Of a stretch of DNA of 64,000 bases, positions 44,433 through 55,727 are shown one piece after another. Below the pieces are notes generated by a model. That model did not search any database, had not been told where the DNA came from, and worked only from the letters and a program-made list of their open reading frames with translations. Numbering within the stretch: position 1 is the stretch's first letter; the number at the start of each line of letters is the position of its first letter. The position numbers and the translations under genes are program-made. This DNA comes from Plectrocnemia conspersa (taxonomy: Eukaryota; Arthropoda; Insecta; Trichoptera; Polycentropodidae). The stretch is taken from positions 744,001 to 808,000 of the forward strand of contig VTFK01000155.1 of the NCBI GenBank assembly GCA_009617715.1. The letters run 5' to 3'.

Positions 44433-44550
44433 CACACCGCAGCGCCACCCCGACACACTGCCGCCGCCCGACCTCGACGCTCAACCGCCGCACATCGCTC
44501 CAAATATGTTTTTTCGTTCCGCGAGGCTACTTCTGGCACGAACGGCAGAT

Positions 44551-46684
44551 CTGAAAAATAAAAAATACGAGGTTAATGATTTTCCAACGATTTGGCGTCA
44601 AATGTGAGCACGTCTCCCCAATGCCTTTTGATGGCCTTTATACATTGCGATTCAATTCGAGTTTCCTATGCTAGCAGCACTGCAAATCGGACAGCTGTCA
44701 ATAATCACGCGTATTCAAAGTGTCAAATGTTAGTTTGCAACAACACATTTACGAAATAGATCACTTAACCACCGCTCAACGCGTTAAATATGTTCAATTG
44801 TTCTACATAAATAACAATTCTGTATCAATTTACGGGAAGATAATGGTTAATTTCATTGTCCTAAGCGAAGAATTTGCAACGTAGTAACAACAAATTAAAA
44901 ATACTGGAAGTGTTCGAGATAGGATAAGGCCTGTGTAGCATTTTAGTCGAGAATATTGCTGCTGTAAGTGAAAGTGTGGCCAAAGACCCTGAATTTTCGA
45001 TTCAGTTTTTCGCTTTTTTTATTTATTAAAATTAAAACAATTTTTGGCCTGACAAGTTCATTATCCCATACGAACTAAACTACCTCTCCGTATGTGCACG
45101 AGAAAATATTAACATATCGATGCACCGTATTGAGCAGTTGGTCTGCCATTACCAGAGAAGAGTTGGCAAGTGCTCCCAATACAGGCAAGAACAGAGGACG
45201 CCCTCCGGAGCTCACATTTATAACTAAGGATTGTCAACTATACAGCTGAGCAAATTACAAAAGTTTTAAATTACATATACTTCTGCGCGTTATGAATATA
45301 CCACAGTGCTTCTAAAAGTACTGGAAAACAGTAATTCCGTCAAATATAAATACCGAAGGAATTTATGCTGTACTTTTTCGAGCCGAAATTTATAGCGTGG
45401 TCTTATTACGTTGGGAATGCATATAATGGAGTCAGCTTATAGTATGCTGCAGGCTAGAGGATCATCATAGCGTGCAATTCTCAAGATGAAACCGAGAATT
45501 TTTATCAATATACTGTGTCTTACAGTACTTTCTAACTTCACACCAAGGTGCAAGTAAAGTGAATTTCCAGTACTACTATTTAAGAATGAAACTGTAACAT
45601 TTTATGACATTGAAAGGCAATCAGTGATTATAAGCCCACTTCCATAAAGAACTGAGATTCTTTTGCAGATCAAGGGTAATCGACTACACTCTCTTGAACA
45701 TTTTCAAATAATCTGCATATAATAAAAAAATTGAGTGATTTATTCTCGTCTTAATGTCATTAATGGAAAATAGAGATAGCAATGCACTCAAGACTTGATG
45801 AATTCATAAATTATTTCATAAGAAAACACCATGAGCAGAAGCAACATCAACCATATGATACAATAATGTCCTGTCCGTACAATAAAACAAGTAAACGGTT
45901 GAGATTTGATGGCTGAACTCAAGCGTTGATGTCCTAATCGCGACGGCTAACAGTAAGAGACGCAATCGTGACTCTACGCACTAAATATCTCGCAACTTTA
46001 AAGTCAGCGAGACGTTAGCGATAATCAGTAGCTTCGCAATGATAATCCGTCTGAGGCTGTCACTCAATGTAACATAAGAAAAAGGTCGGAAATAGCATCA
46101 GTCTGCGCAAAAACTTGACGCAAAAAGTTGATCGAGTAAGGATCGCAATTACCCATACTCTTGGATTGGTGGATTGTGACACCTATTGATCGCAAGTTTT
46201 AATAATAATTTATAAGTAATAAAATATATACTGATTTTATTTCAGTCTGGTTTATCATTATAGTTGTTAATTGAGTTTACCCCGTTGTAACGCATTGGGC
46301 TAATAATAAATATATGTAACTAGAAGATGTTGTGACACTCAAAAACAAATAAATAAAAAAATGTGACACTCAAAAATGAATATTGAAAAATAATGCGGTA
46401 TCTAGCGATATTCACTCTTTGAAGAATATCTTAGTTAGAGCATCAATATCCGAGAATAATGCTAAGAGAGTTTTTCCGCCTTTGGCGTAGTCCACGAAGT
46501 GGCTGTGAAGTATTTTCCTTTGTGATCTTTATTACAATAAATATATTACTTTCTTCTTCTTTAACAAACGTTTATACAATGGGTTTATATAAAATAATAC
46601 GATAATAATATAATATTAAAGGTTATGTATAATACAAATGATTATGATTGCATAACGTATAATCTGAAACTATGCTAGATAGCG

Positions 46685-46685
<1 letters not shown>
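44551..46685. other. Upstream of tetraspanin; no recognised gene
   Basis: Probably contains the intron and first exon of the tetraspanin, not identified. The block 45130-45240 (GAGTTGGCAAGTGCTC.. and GGACGCCCTCCGGAGCTC) has more even base composition and could be an old transposon fragment, but the translation shows no clear domain. Confidence 0.45.

Positions 46686-46718
<33 letters not shown>
46685..46718. repeat. Long poly-A run (about 34 bases)
   Basis: A near-pure A tract after AGCG. It may be the tail of a retroposed sequence on the plus strand, but I recognise no SINE, LINE or gene upstream of it. Assembly length is unreliable in such runs. Confidence 0.8.
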
Positions 46719-46721
<3 letters not shown>

Positions 46722-46980
46722 ATTCTGAAAACGCGATTTAAATATTATTTTTGATTAAAGAAAATAAAACAAATAATTATTGTATTAAATAATACATTTT
46801 TTATGTGCAACATCATGTAATATAAACTACTCTTAATTGTCAATTAATATTAGTTTCATAATAAAGTTTATGTCATGGTATTTATATTTGAGTTTCCTAG
46901 AATAGTTTGAGGTATGATCGTTAATCGACTTGAAATTAATAAGTGTCGTTAATGACGATACTGAAGTAAAATAATAAATA

Positions 46981-47384
46981 CGAGGGATATTTCGAAAATA
47001 GAAGCGATTTTTTAACTCGGATTACTTATGGCAGAATTTACTAGATTTCACTTGTAGTAACGTGGTGTTTAAAATATCCATGTTAATAGATAATTATGTT
47101 AAGTGATCTGTTTATTACATTGGCGAGAAGAAATTGCTATTGAAATTTCTAACCAATTTGTTTCTGTTTACGACAGTGACGTAATTAATTATTATACCAC
47201 ATATGGTAAAATTGTATCGTGAATTTGAAGTAACAAGAAGTTACGATTAAACAAAGAAACAATTCATTGAAGAATTGTTTCAAAAATTAAAAAAAAATTT
47301 TTTTTTTTGCGTTTCTGACAGATTTTCAAGCAGCTAATTAAAATGTTTTTTTTTTTTAAATTTTTACTTTCCGAATATCCCTCG
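46981..47384. mobile_element. mariner-type MITE (404 bp) with TA target duplication
   Basis: The element starts CGAGGGATATTTCGAAAAT and ends with the inverted copy (ACTTTCCGAATATCCCTCG), flanked by TA at 46979-46980 and 47385-47386. CGAGGG(N)ATTC-type ends with TA duplication are characteristic of mariner elements. The inside has a second hairpin (AACAATTCATTGAAGAATTGTT, about 47259-47280) and no transposase frame. The 66-residue minus frame at 47264-47464 crosses its right end and is not real. Confidence 0.85.
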
Positions 47385-48599
47385 TACATAATAAAGAGAA
47401 ACTGACGCTTCATCTGAGAATGTTCGTGGAGCTCGTGAGAGATTAGAGAGACATTATTGGGCAAAATCGCGTAATTGCCTTAAAACTTATTACTTGGCCA
47501 TAAAAAACGTGCTTCGAAATAGGATTATGACTCTACGTCTATTAGTATCTAAGCGATGGATAGTTTAAGCGAAAAATTCTATTTTGCTATAATTTATTTT
47601 AATGAAGTCTACATGTTCAATTCTTCTAAATAGTGTGCCTTTCGACGTTCACTGAACTCGCGATTAATCCGCGTCCGAGCTTGTATCTTTACGAATCGAT
47701 CTTCTTTAGGCGGATTTGCGAAAACAAAATAGCTAGAAGCTGAGCTTTTATATTTTTATATATTGCTAATGAAACAGTTTTAGTTTAAATTTATTTGTGT
47801 GTGAATTATCGTAATGATTAGCAGAGTCGATAACCACGCCTCTTTGAATATCTTCGTATTTGCGTCACGATACGACAAAGGGTTCGGAATTGCGTCGCTA
47901 ATATTCTACAAATTTTTCGTATTGATTATATACATATATTCGATATGGATGTTGACACAATACGCGGAATCGTTCGCGAAATTATTATGTAACACCTCAG
48001 ATTTAGGTTTAACGCCTTGCTAGTTTGAACTACACGAAAATCAATCGAAGTCGGTTTCGACACGACACAACAAATAGTCGCCTAATCAAGATGAACTAAG
48101 GGATGTGCCAATTGGTGACTGTGTTTGAATACTTTATGAGATGCGACGTGTTCGCATGTTCTACCGAAAGTCAAACCAATCGGAACATTTGAACTGCGTA
48201 GATAAAAGATCGGATAGAAGATCAAGCTGTGCCAAAAAAAGGTCAGGTCAAAGCTGATAATAAACGATTATAGTTCTCCCTTCCCACCTGTGATACATGT
48301 TACTGCCATGTTTTAACTTAACCGTACTATAGTTGATCCCTGATTCTTTATCGATATCGTCCAGTTTGTTTTTAGTTATTTGAATTCAAATCATATGATT
48401 TTTTAACTAGTGCGTTACTTAACTGAGATAAATTAATTAATTTTATTACAAAAAATCAGTTACATTATGCCAAGGGCTTGCCCAATGCATTATGCAAATT
48501 GCCCAATGCATTATGCATTAAAAACTGAAATCAAAGTCTATAAATAGATGACATATATTTTATTAATTATAATCTATTATTATGTCATTATGCACGACC

Positions 48600-48795
48600 A
48601 AGCTTGATTTTATTAGAATTATTCAAATTCAACCGTGAGATAAGGAAAATCTACAAAAACCTATTAAGAATTAAAACTATATAATAATCAATAATTCGGA
48701 TCTCCTAGACATGATAGATAAACTAGAGTTTATATGGGATTTGAACCCGGGTTTTTAAGGTATTAATTACCGACTTATGCCACTAAGCCAGAGGT
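48600..48795 (-). mobile_element. tRNA-derived SINE, copy 1
   Basis: On the minus strand the copy starts near 48795 with an A-box-like TGGCTTAGTGGCATAAG, followed about 40 bases on by a B-box GGTTCAAATCC, the two internal promoter elements of tRNA genes. The non-tRNA body follows, including ATGTCTAGGAGATC and GTAGATTTTCCTTATC. The body is found again at 53790-53925. The tRNA-like part does not fold into a proper tRNA, so this is a SINE and not a tRNA gene. Confidence 0.75.
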
Positions 48796-48984
48796 CCCCA
48801 AACTTTTTGAGAGCCGGGATCAAAACTTAGAAAAAAAATCCAATCTGGACCAGTGGATGCGAAGAGAGAAGCGGTGGTTTCTGCGATCTTCGCTGGTCTA
48901 AAGTTGAGTCGGCCTCCTCTTGGTTACAGTCTAAGTTAAAAAGCACGTACGGTTCAAGTATCTTGAACTTATATGTTAAAATGT

Positions 48985-49051
48985 GAATGTAAGTAGAAGT
49001 CTCTGAGAAAATCTCAGAGCAGTTGTCCTCAGACGAAACGTCTGAGGGACA
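48985..49051. repeat. Two adjacent small perfect hairpins
   Basis: CTCTGAGA-AAA-TCTCAGAG (49001-49019) is followed seven bases later by CCTCAGACG-AAA-CGTCTGAGG (49027-49047). Both have AAA loops and 8-9 bp stems without mismatch. Both stems contain the phrase TCTGAG or TCAGA. Confidence 0.85.
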
Positions 49052-52000
49052 GTATATTGTTGCCTATGTTCCAGTATCCATAGGTAGAGACCCCTTCTTG
49101 GTAGATTTTGTTGTTCGCCACTTTTTCGGTGAAATGACCAATTAAAAAAGGTGGCAAGTTTTTTGGAAATAATTTGCAATTGGACGCTAGACCAGATTTG
49201 GAACGACCTTTTCGAAGGCAAACCCGAATGCACGCATTATTTTTCTCAAGGAGACAGATATTTAAATTTATTGCGTGTACTTTGCGAATTGAGCTGTTAA
49301 AAGTTTCTCACGGTGGTGTCCCATTTTAACGAATAAACTCATTTTCAAAGTGTTTGAAAGACACGGCAATTGGAAATTGAAGCCATTTAAAGCGAAAAAT
49401 TAAATCGCTTTAAATCAATGAGATTCTGGTTATAAACACATTATATATTTTACGCGTGCTAGTTAGGATTATTGCCTTAATTATATGCATCTTAAATGCT
49501 TTAACAACCAACGACTTTCTACTACAGAGTTTTGATAAAGCCAACTTTCTCAAAAAATTAGTTTGTGCTGTGGTAATGTTTTAATCTACTTTCAGATTGA
49601 TTGGCGTTAGTAATGCTAGCTTTTGAATTTTTTTTGTAGATATTATATTGCGAATTAATTATAACTATCAACATAATATTATATAAAAGACGTTTGGAAG
49701 AAGTCTATTATTTTACAGCAATAATTTGCTGTAAAATAATAGTTGGATAGACTTTTTGGCAAGAGAATGCAATTATTATATGAAATGTGTTGTTAAAAAC
49801 ATACTCAAGATGCAAATGAACACGTATTTATGGATTGACCTGATAAAGCAGTCTAAAGTAGTTCATATGCATTGTGAATTAGCTGCATATCGAACCACTG
49901 AGATTTAAGCTCGTTCCTGCCAAACCTCAGAAAAGTTTTAATGCCAAGTCAGACGTACATGCATAAAATCCAACTTAGTCAGCTGGCAGTATTATGCGGT
50001 CGCAACTTGCAAAGCCTGACCTACTTGTTAGCCGTCAGTTTTCAGACGTTCGCTTATCCTCTTTACGGCAATTCTTCCCTTTAACGCCAATAGGGGTCGG
50101 GTGGGGTTCGGAAAGGCATCGCATAGAAATCAGTTGGTGTTTTTATGACGTAAAGTCGCGTGGCTATAAACTTCGTCGACGACCTTATCTGGCCGTTTCC
50201 CTCTGTCTTCCCGTCCCTTCCGCTACCCTTATTTCACCATCCACCCACCACCCTTTGCTGCAATGACATTTACAAACTCGTTTCACGTGCAACACGATAT
50301 ATCGTAAAGTCGGTGCACGCGATGCGACACACAGTGACTTACTTTACGATGCGAGGGTAGTAGCGTTATTGAATTGTCTTCTACTATTGAATTTTGAAAA
50401 GTGTCATATACTGACACAAACATATACATATGTAGTATATACATATTTATGCATGTCAATTTAAATTTTACAGATTTAAATATTAAATATGAAAAAAATA
50501 AGTCACTTTACTATTAAAAACATAAAAACCATTTTCTATTTTACATTTTAATATTTTTATATAAAAAATGCAAATTCATTATTGATACATTTATGCAAAT
50601 ATGTTGTTTTTTAACACCAGCATTATATTTTTATAATACAGAAAAACATACATTTAGGATTATGATTTTAGGCAATTTTTGCATTATTGTAATGTAATAA
50701 ATATACACAATTTTTAATGCGTGTGTTGTTTTTGTGATAAGCTGACTTATTGAGAATGTTACGATATGTTTTTAATCAATGATTTATTTTTTGATAAAGA
50801 ATTGTATCGCCGTGTTATGGAACAGTGAGGAGAGTGAGATGCTTCGTGAATAATACGACTGTCTGATCCTGTAATTATAGCGACTGATTAGTTTATTCAT
50901 TTAATTGACACGATTAATGTGATGTACGTGTAAACAATGATAATTACATATTAGGGGTACCCAAAAGAAAGGAATAACTTTGACGGTCAGTTGTGACTTA
51001 TTTGTTCTTGGGGGTCGCACGTTTTTATTTTGGTAGTGTTTGAATTAACATCTAGAGAGTGGGTTACGAACATAACAATAAAAAAAAACACTGCAAGTTT
51101 CAACGGAAGATTTCATTCAGAGTAGGGTGTTTTTGCGCACTTGAATTTCACAAAAAAAGATTGGCAACCACAGCAACCAAAAACATTTGTGCCGTCATAA
51201 ATATTTATGAGCTGATAGAAAATATTTCTGTGAAAATACTTGAATTCACCAAATCGATTATGAGGCGTTACTGTATTTTATAAATTCAGTATTAATATAT
51301 CTAATACTAGACACATACACTTGCATTCAAAACTAATAATAAACATAGTTTTATTCTGGTGTACTTATAATACAATACTAATACAATTACTTTCGAACCA
51401 AAATCGTGTTTTTAAGAGTTTGCATATATTTTCATTAACATTTGTTATATCGATGTAAGTGTAAATTGGATAGTTCCATAATTATCACATTTATAGGTTA
51501 ATTAAATTATAATATCTTGTAGATTAATTAATTAACAGTTTTCATCAATTTATTAATTTATTTATTAATAATCAGACAGTGAATTTGTACATTTTTTAGT
51601 ATTAGAATGGTGGGAGAAAAATAACATTTATCAAGTAAATTTCAAAGTATGTAGTTAATATATTATAAAGCATTTTTATTTAAGTAATATATCTTTTTTA
51701 GATTTTTCTACGAGATGTGATTTGTTACACACAGAAGAGAATAAAACAAAACATGATATTTTATTATACCTTTGAACAAAGCCCCTGCACGTATCCAAAT
51801 CCAAACAATAAATAAAAACTCACATTTACGATCAGCGTCGACACACCAGAGTATTTATTTTATCGTATTTTTACTACCTCTACCCGGAATGACACCACCT
51901 GGATAAAAAACACTCTAAAAACAAAATGACTGCATGCAAAAAAAAAATACAATACAGAGAGAGCGCCGGCGCTAATAGAGAGAACTCCGCCCTTTTGCAC

Positions 52001-53789
52001 AATATGCAAATGTGTCGCTACAGTTTCGGGGGTTGGGTTAAGGGATGTGGGTGGCTAGGCTTCAGCCGGTTACGACCAGTTTCAAACCTAAGCATGTAAA
52101 CACGGCCATTTATAGTGTCTAACGCCGTGGGAATGGCGACCGGGGTTTAATGGCTACATAGTTTGCGAGCTGCTTGCAACCAAATCACTTTATAATGACC
52201 GTCATCGGCTCTAGGCTATCGTGCAAATATGCGCCTAGAGCCAGGATACACGGACGCAATTAGTCAGGATGTATGGGGTGGTCGTTGGGTTTTGTTATTT
52301 TTTTCATTTAACGCCCCTCGGGGTAGTCAGAATGCACCCGACGGCCGTTTATGCAAATTAAAACTGAAAATTTATGTCGGTTATGGCTTTAATTGTTTTT
52401 TTTCCACGAAGCACCTGCTGGAAAATGTTATCGTAGTTTCAGCTACATACATTTTAGATTGTATATATTATTGTACAAAACGTTTCCACTTCGACTCAAA
52501 TTTTAAAATGAAATTTTGCGAAGTAATTCGTTGTGATTTTCCAAGAAATTGTGATGTATATCAGTTAGGTTCTATTCAAGACGATTTATATTATACATAT
52601 TGGTGAACGGTACAATGCATAATTACACTGCCTTTCAATAATCAATATTCATATTACTGATTTAATTAAAATTATATCTACAAGATCTTCACAATGAAAT
52701 ATCAAATTGATATAATACAATTAATAACACATCTGATTATTCTAAGAATGTGTTACGCCTCAAAACTCCCTCCTCGGCAATGTTAATTATTTTTGTTTAT
52801 ACTATCTATCTGGAAAATATTAGTTTTTACTCTTATTAGTTAATCTAACCAAAAAATAATAAATTGCCTATAAAATAATATTTAATTAAAAATAATTGTT
52901 GGTAAATTTTTTGTATTTTATAAAATATGTGTAACACAATGTTGTAGAATTACTGATCTGGGAAAGCGTCAAAAAGAATAATACTTAATTTATTATTACA
53001 TACTTTTTGATGTGAGACGCCATTACAGTCTTTTCAAACCATAAGAATTAAGATCAGCTGCGTTTGAATTAATTCAAGAAAATTAATGGAACATTTCAAA
53101 TATATCATTTTATAGAATTCATTATATATACAATAGCTAATAATGTTTGGAACAAATTTGATCTACGTAAAGATCAGATCTCAAATCAACCGGATAATCC
53201 AATTATTAAATTTACGTCTTGAAACAACAAATATTGAAACGTAGCACAAACTTTACAAAAATTTTCCACGCACACCTGTTTTTGAGATAAGCGTATAACA
53301 ATAATGAAGAATGGGCATTTTCAGTATTTTTTTCGTTCAACGAACGAATTCTGCGAATTTCGGTCATAGTAGATACCGCAGATAACATTTTAATCACAAA
53401 TGTTTTTTTAAGGCTTAAAAGCATTTTTTGTTTAGAAGAAGTGTAGCATTTCGAAACAAAAGACGCATTAAAAAACGTGAATTTTGAAGCGGCACTAATC
53501 ATTTGGGTATGTTGAAAGAAAAATTGACTACCTGTGTTGTTAAAGTATACAAATTGTTTCATTGTAAGATTTTTTCCCAATTTGTAGTATGACCGGATAT
53601 TTTACGAATATTCGATCAATTATTTGAATACTTATATAGTTTAAAATCGTCCGAATAATTAAAGTAATCAAATATTCGATTAAAAAATCTCTACAACTGA
53701 CTAAAATCACGGTGTAAATCATTGACAGGAATTTAATTAATTTTAAATTAATATTATCGCTTACAATCAATATGTGTATGCACGATGAT

Positions 53790-53925
53790 TATTCATCACA
53801 ATATTGAACCGTAAGATAAAGAAAATCTATGAAAACATAAATGGTAATGATCCATCAGAATTATAATTGTATAATAATTACTAAATCTGATCTCATGGAC
53901 ACGATAAAAATAAAAACTTATCGTG
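53790..53925 (-). mobile_element. tRNA-derived SINE, copy 2 (body only)
   Basis: This aligns with the body of the copy at 48600-48795. Shared phrases on the plus strand are AACCGTRAGATAARGAAAATC, ATAATAAT, and GATCTCNTNGACANGATA, in the same order and spacing. The tRNA-related head is missing or too diverged, so the copy is 5' truncated. Confidence 0.65.
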
Positions 53926-55487
53926 CTAATATACAAAAGAAAAATTCATTATTACAATGACACTACTAGTCAATCATGCTGAATTGTTTTACGTACTACA
54001 CATATTTAAAAATAAATTTATTTAAGCTTAGAACTAAATAAGATTATTTGTATGTATTTTATTATATTAAAGTAAAACTTGTCGTGTATTAATATTAAAA
54101 ACATTTAGTTTACATTTATAGAGCACGATTTTCATAATGCAAATTATAGGTTTATGTTCTGGTGCATTATTTATTAAATATCTACATAAATTTCTAGTGT
54201 ATATATAATTTTGTATAATGCAACACGAACATATACAAATATTTCTTGAAATCTTGAGCATAAATAAGCATGCTATCAAATATTTAACAACACCACAAAT
54301 ATTACGTTTAATTTCAAGCAACACATAAAGGCTAATATGTAAATAAATCAAATTGTTTTATTTTTACGTCGTATTTACGCTATAAAATGTATATAAACGA
54401 AAAGGGTTCTACTGTTTCAGCTTAATGAAATTCAAGTAAAATTTGTACAATATAAAATAAACACGCTTCCTAATTAAAAGTCTTGTTTAGATATGATCTT
54501 AATTGCCTAGCTTTTCATGTATATATTTTTATCCCAATTTTACTTTTAATTTGTGATTAAATACAATACATTAATACTTGACAGCTTTCATTACAATAGC
54601 TTCAAGCGACAATAGCTCGGAATAGTATTATTTAACCCAATTTGTTACGTGACTCCTCTACCTGTGAATGTATACAGTGCACAAACGCAATTGAACTTCA
54701 TTGGACCTAACTAGAAATCTGAAGTTTACATCATATATAATATGTATGTACATAGTAGGTTGTAGTTTATTAGTAGGACAGCGAGTTTAATATTGTTTAA
54801 TTAAATAATAAAACCGACGGTTATGACGGGCTTATTCTGGGTTCTTCAGAATTTAATTCTTAATAATAGCCTCTGTGCAAAAAACACTTTGCTTGGGTAA
54901 ATTGAAAAATTATAAAGAGACTCGTAAAATTACATAAGTCGTAAATTTTCGTATTAAACCATCAAATGTACGAGAGGGGTCCATATAAACATTTGCTATT
55001 ATTTGTATTGGTATTTTAACATACTTTTAACATTCATATTTATGTTGCATATATATTAAAGGTAGAATACGGTTTCATTAATTTTCAATTCAAACGTACG
55101 TTCTGTGCTCATGATATGTACTTACTTAGCAGTGGTTGAATCCCACATTAGGTATGAAATTATTTTTAAGTGCCCTCAGTACGACTCAAAATTAGCTTTG
55201 AATTTTTATTAGTGTTACTAAAACTTTCTCAGTCTTATTTTTATTATTAATAATTAGCCTGACAGGCGTAAGCCCAATACGCTATAATAGGGGAAATTTG
55301 TACCATCTGAGTAAGTCAATCAGATATAATGAATACCTGCAAATAAGTATTAACTACGAGACTGAAAGTCTAGGAATATGTAACATCTATATTATTAATT
55401 ATAAATTATTATGTAATATAATTTATAAGCAAAAATATGTCACTGCAGCTGGGCCGGTTTTTTTATAATTGCACATTTTTTTGTAAA

Positions 55488-55560
55488 TAAAAATTTGCCG
55501 CTGCTGGGGCTCGAACCCGCAACCTCAGAGTTACTAGTCTGAGTAGATATTTGCTAAAAA
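55488..55560 (-). pseudogene. tRNA-like remnant, possibly tRNA-Thr(AGT)-derived
   Basis: On the minus strand there is an anticodon-loop-like CTAGTAA inside the stem TCAGA/TCTGA, followed by GGTTGCGGGTTCGAGCCCC, a good B-box and T-loop (GGTTCGAGCC). The T stem has mismatches, the anticodon loop would be eight bases, and a matching D arm and acceptor stem are not evident. It is a tRNA pseudogene or SINE head, not a working tRNA. Confidence 0.4.
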
Positions 55561-55639
55561 GTATTTAGTTAACAGCTTGAAGTCAGCAATAAAAGTGGTT
55601 TTTGTATTTCGCATGTATGCATTGTTTTTAATTATTTTT

Positions 55640-55727
55640 TGTATGATTTTCGACTTACGACCTTTTCGAGTTACGACCAAGGTGGTGGAACGGAACCCCG
55701 TCGTAACTCGATAACTGACGTACAGTT
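55640..55727. mobile_element. Terminal fragment of a DNA transposon (pogo/Tigger-like end)
   Basis: CGAGTTACGAC and GTCGTAACTCG form an 11-bp inverted pair (about 55667-55711), with the related phrase CGACTTACGACC just to the left. Minus-strand reading from the right, GTACGTCAGTTATCGAGTTA followed by CGACGGGGTTCCG, resembles ends of pogo/Tigger-type elements. I found no partner terminus. Confidence 0.35.

Larger units (their letters stand above)
47387..53789. other. Gene-poor region with scattered repeats
   Basis: Apart from the SINE and hairpins listed separately, I see no gene. A hairpin with 16-bp perfect arms (CTATTATTTTACAGCA) lies at 49705-49742. The blocks 49980-50350 and 51950-52250 are less AT-rich than the rest and might be regulatory; the second ends in a perfect 10-bp-arm hairpin (GGCTCTAGGC / GCCTAGAGCC, 52207-52242). 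The frames at 49994-50266, 52229-52606 and 53212-53580 show no recognisable domain. Confidence 0.45.

Noticed and set aside
43309..44493. 394-codon minus-strand frame overlapping the tetraspanin, plus several plus-strand frames (43274-44607)
   Set aside because: They are shadows produced by the GC-rich composition of the tetraspanin exon; they are Arg/Ala-rich with no domain, while the 43371-44432 frame has four membrane helices and the cysteine signature.
45130..45560. Possible Tc1-type transposase remnant (a frame reading GRPPELT)
   Set aside because: Too short and too broken to support any family; no inverted ends seen.
52229..52606. 125-codon plus-strand frame
   Set aside because: No domain; its start overlaps a hairpin, and the frame is not flanked by plausible splice sites.
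53212..53580. 122-codon minus-strand frame
   Set aside because: No recognisable motif and no neighbouring exon; expected by chance in this length of sequence.
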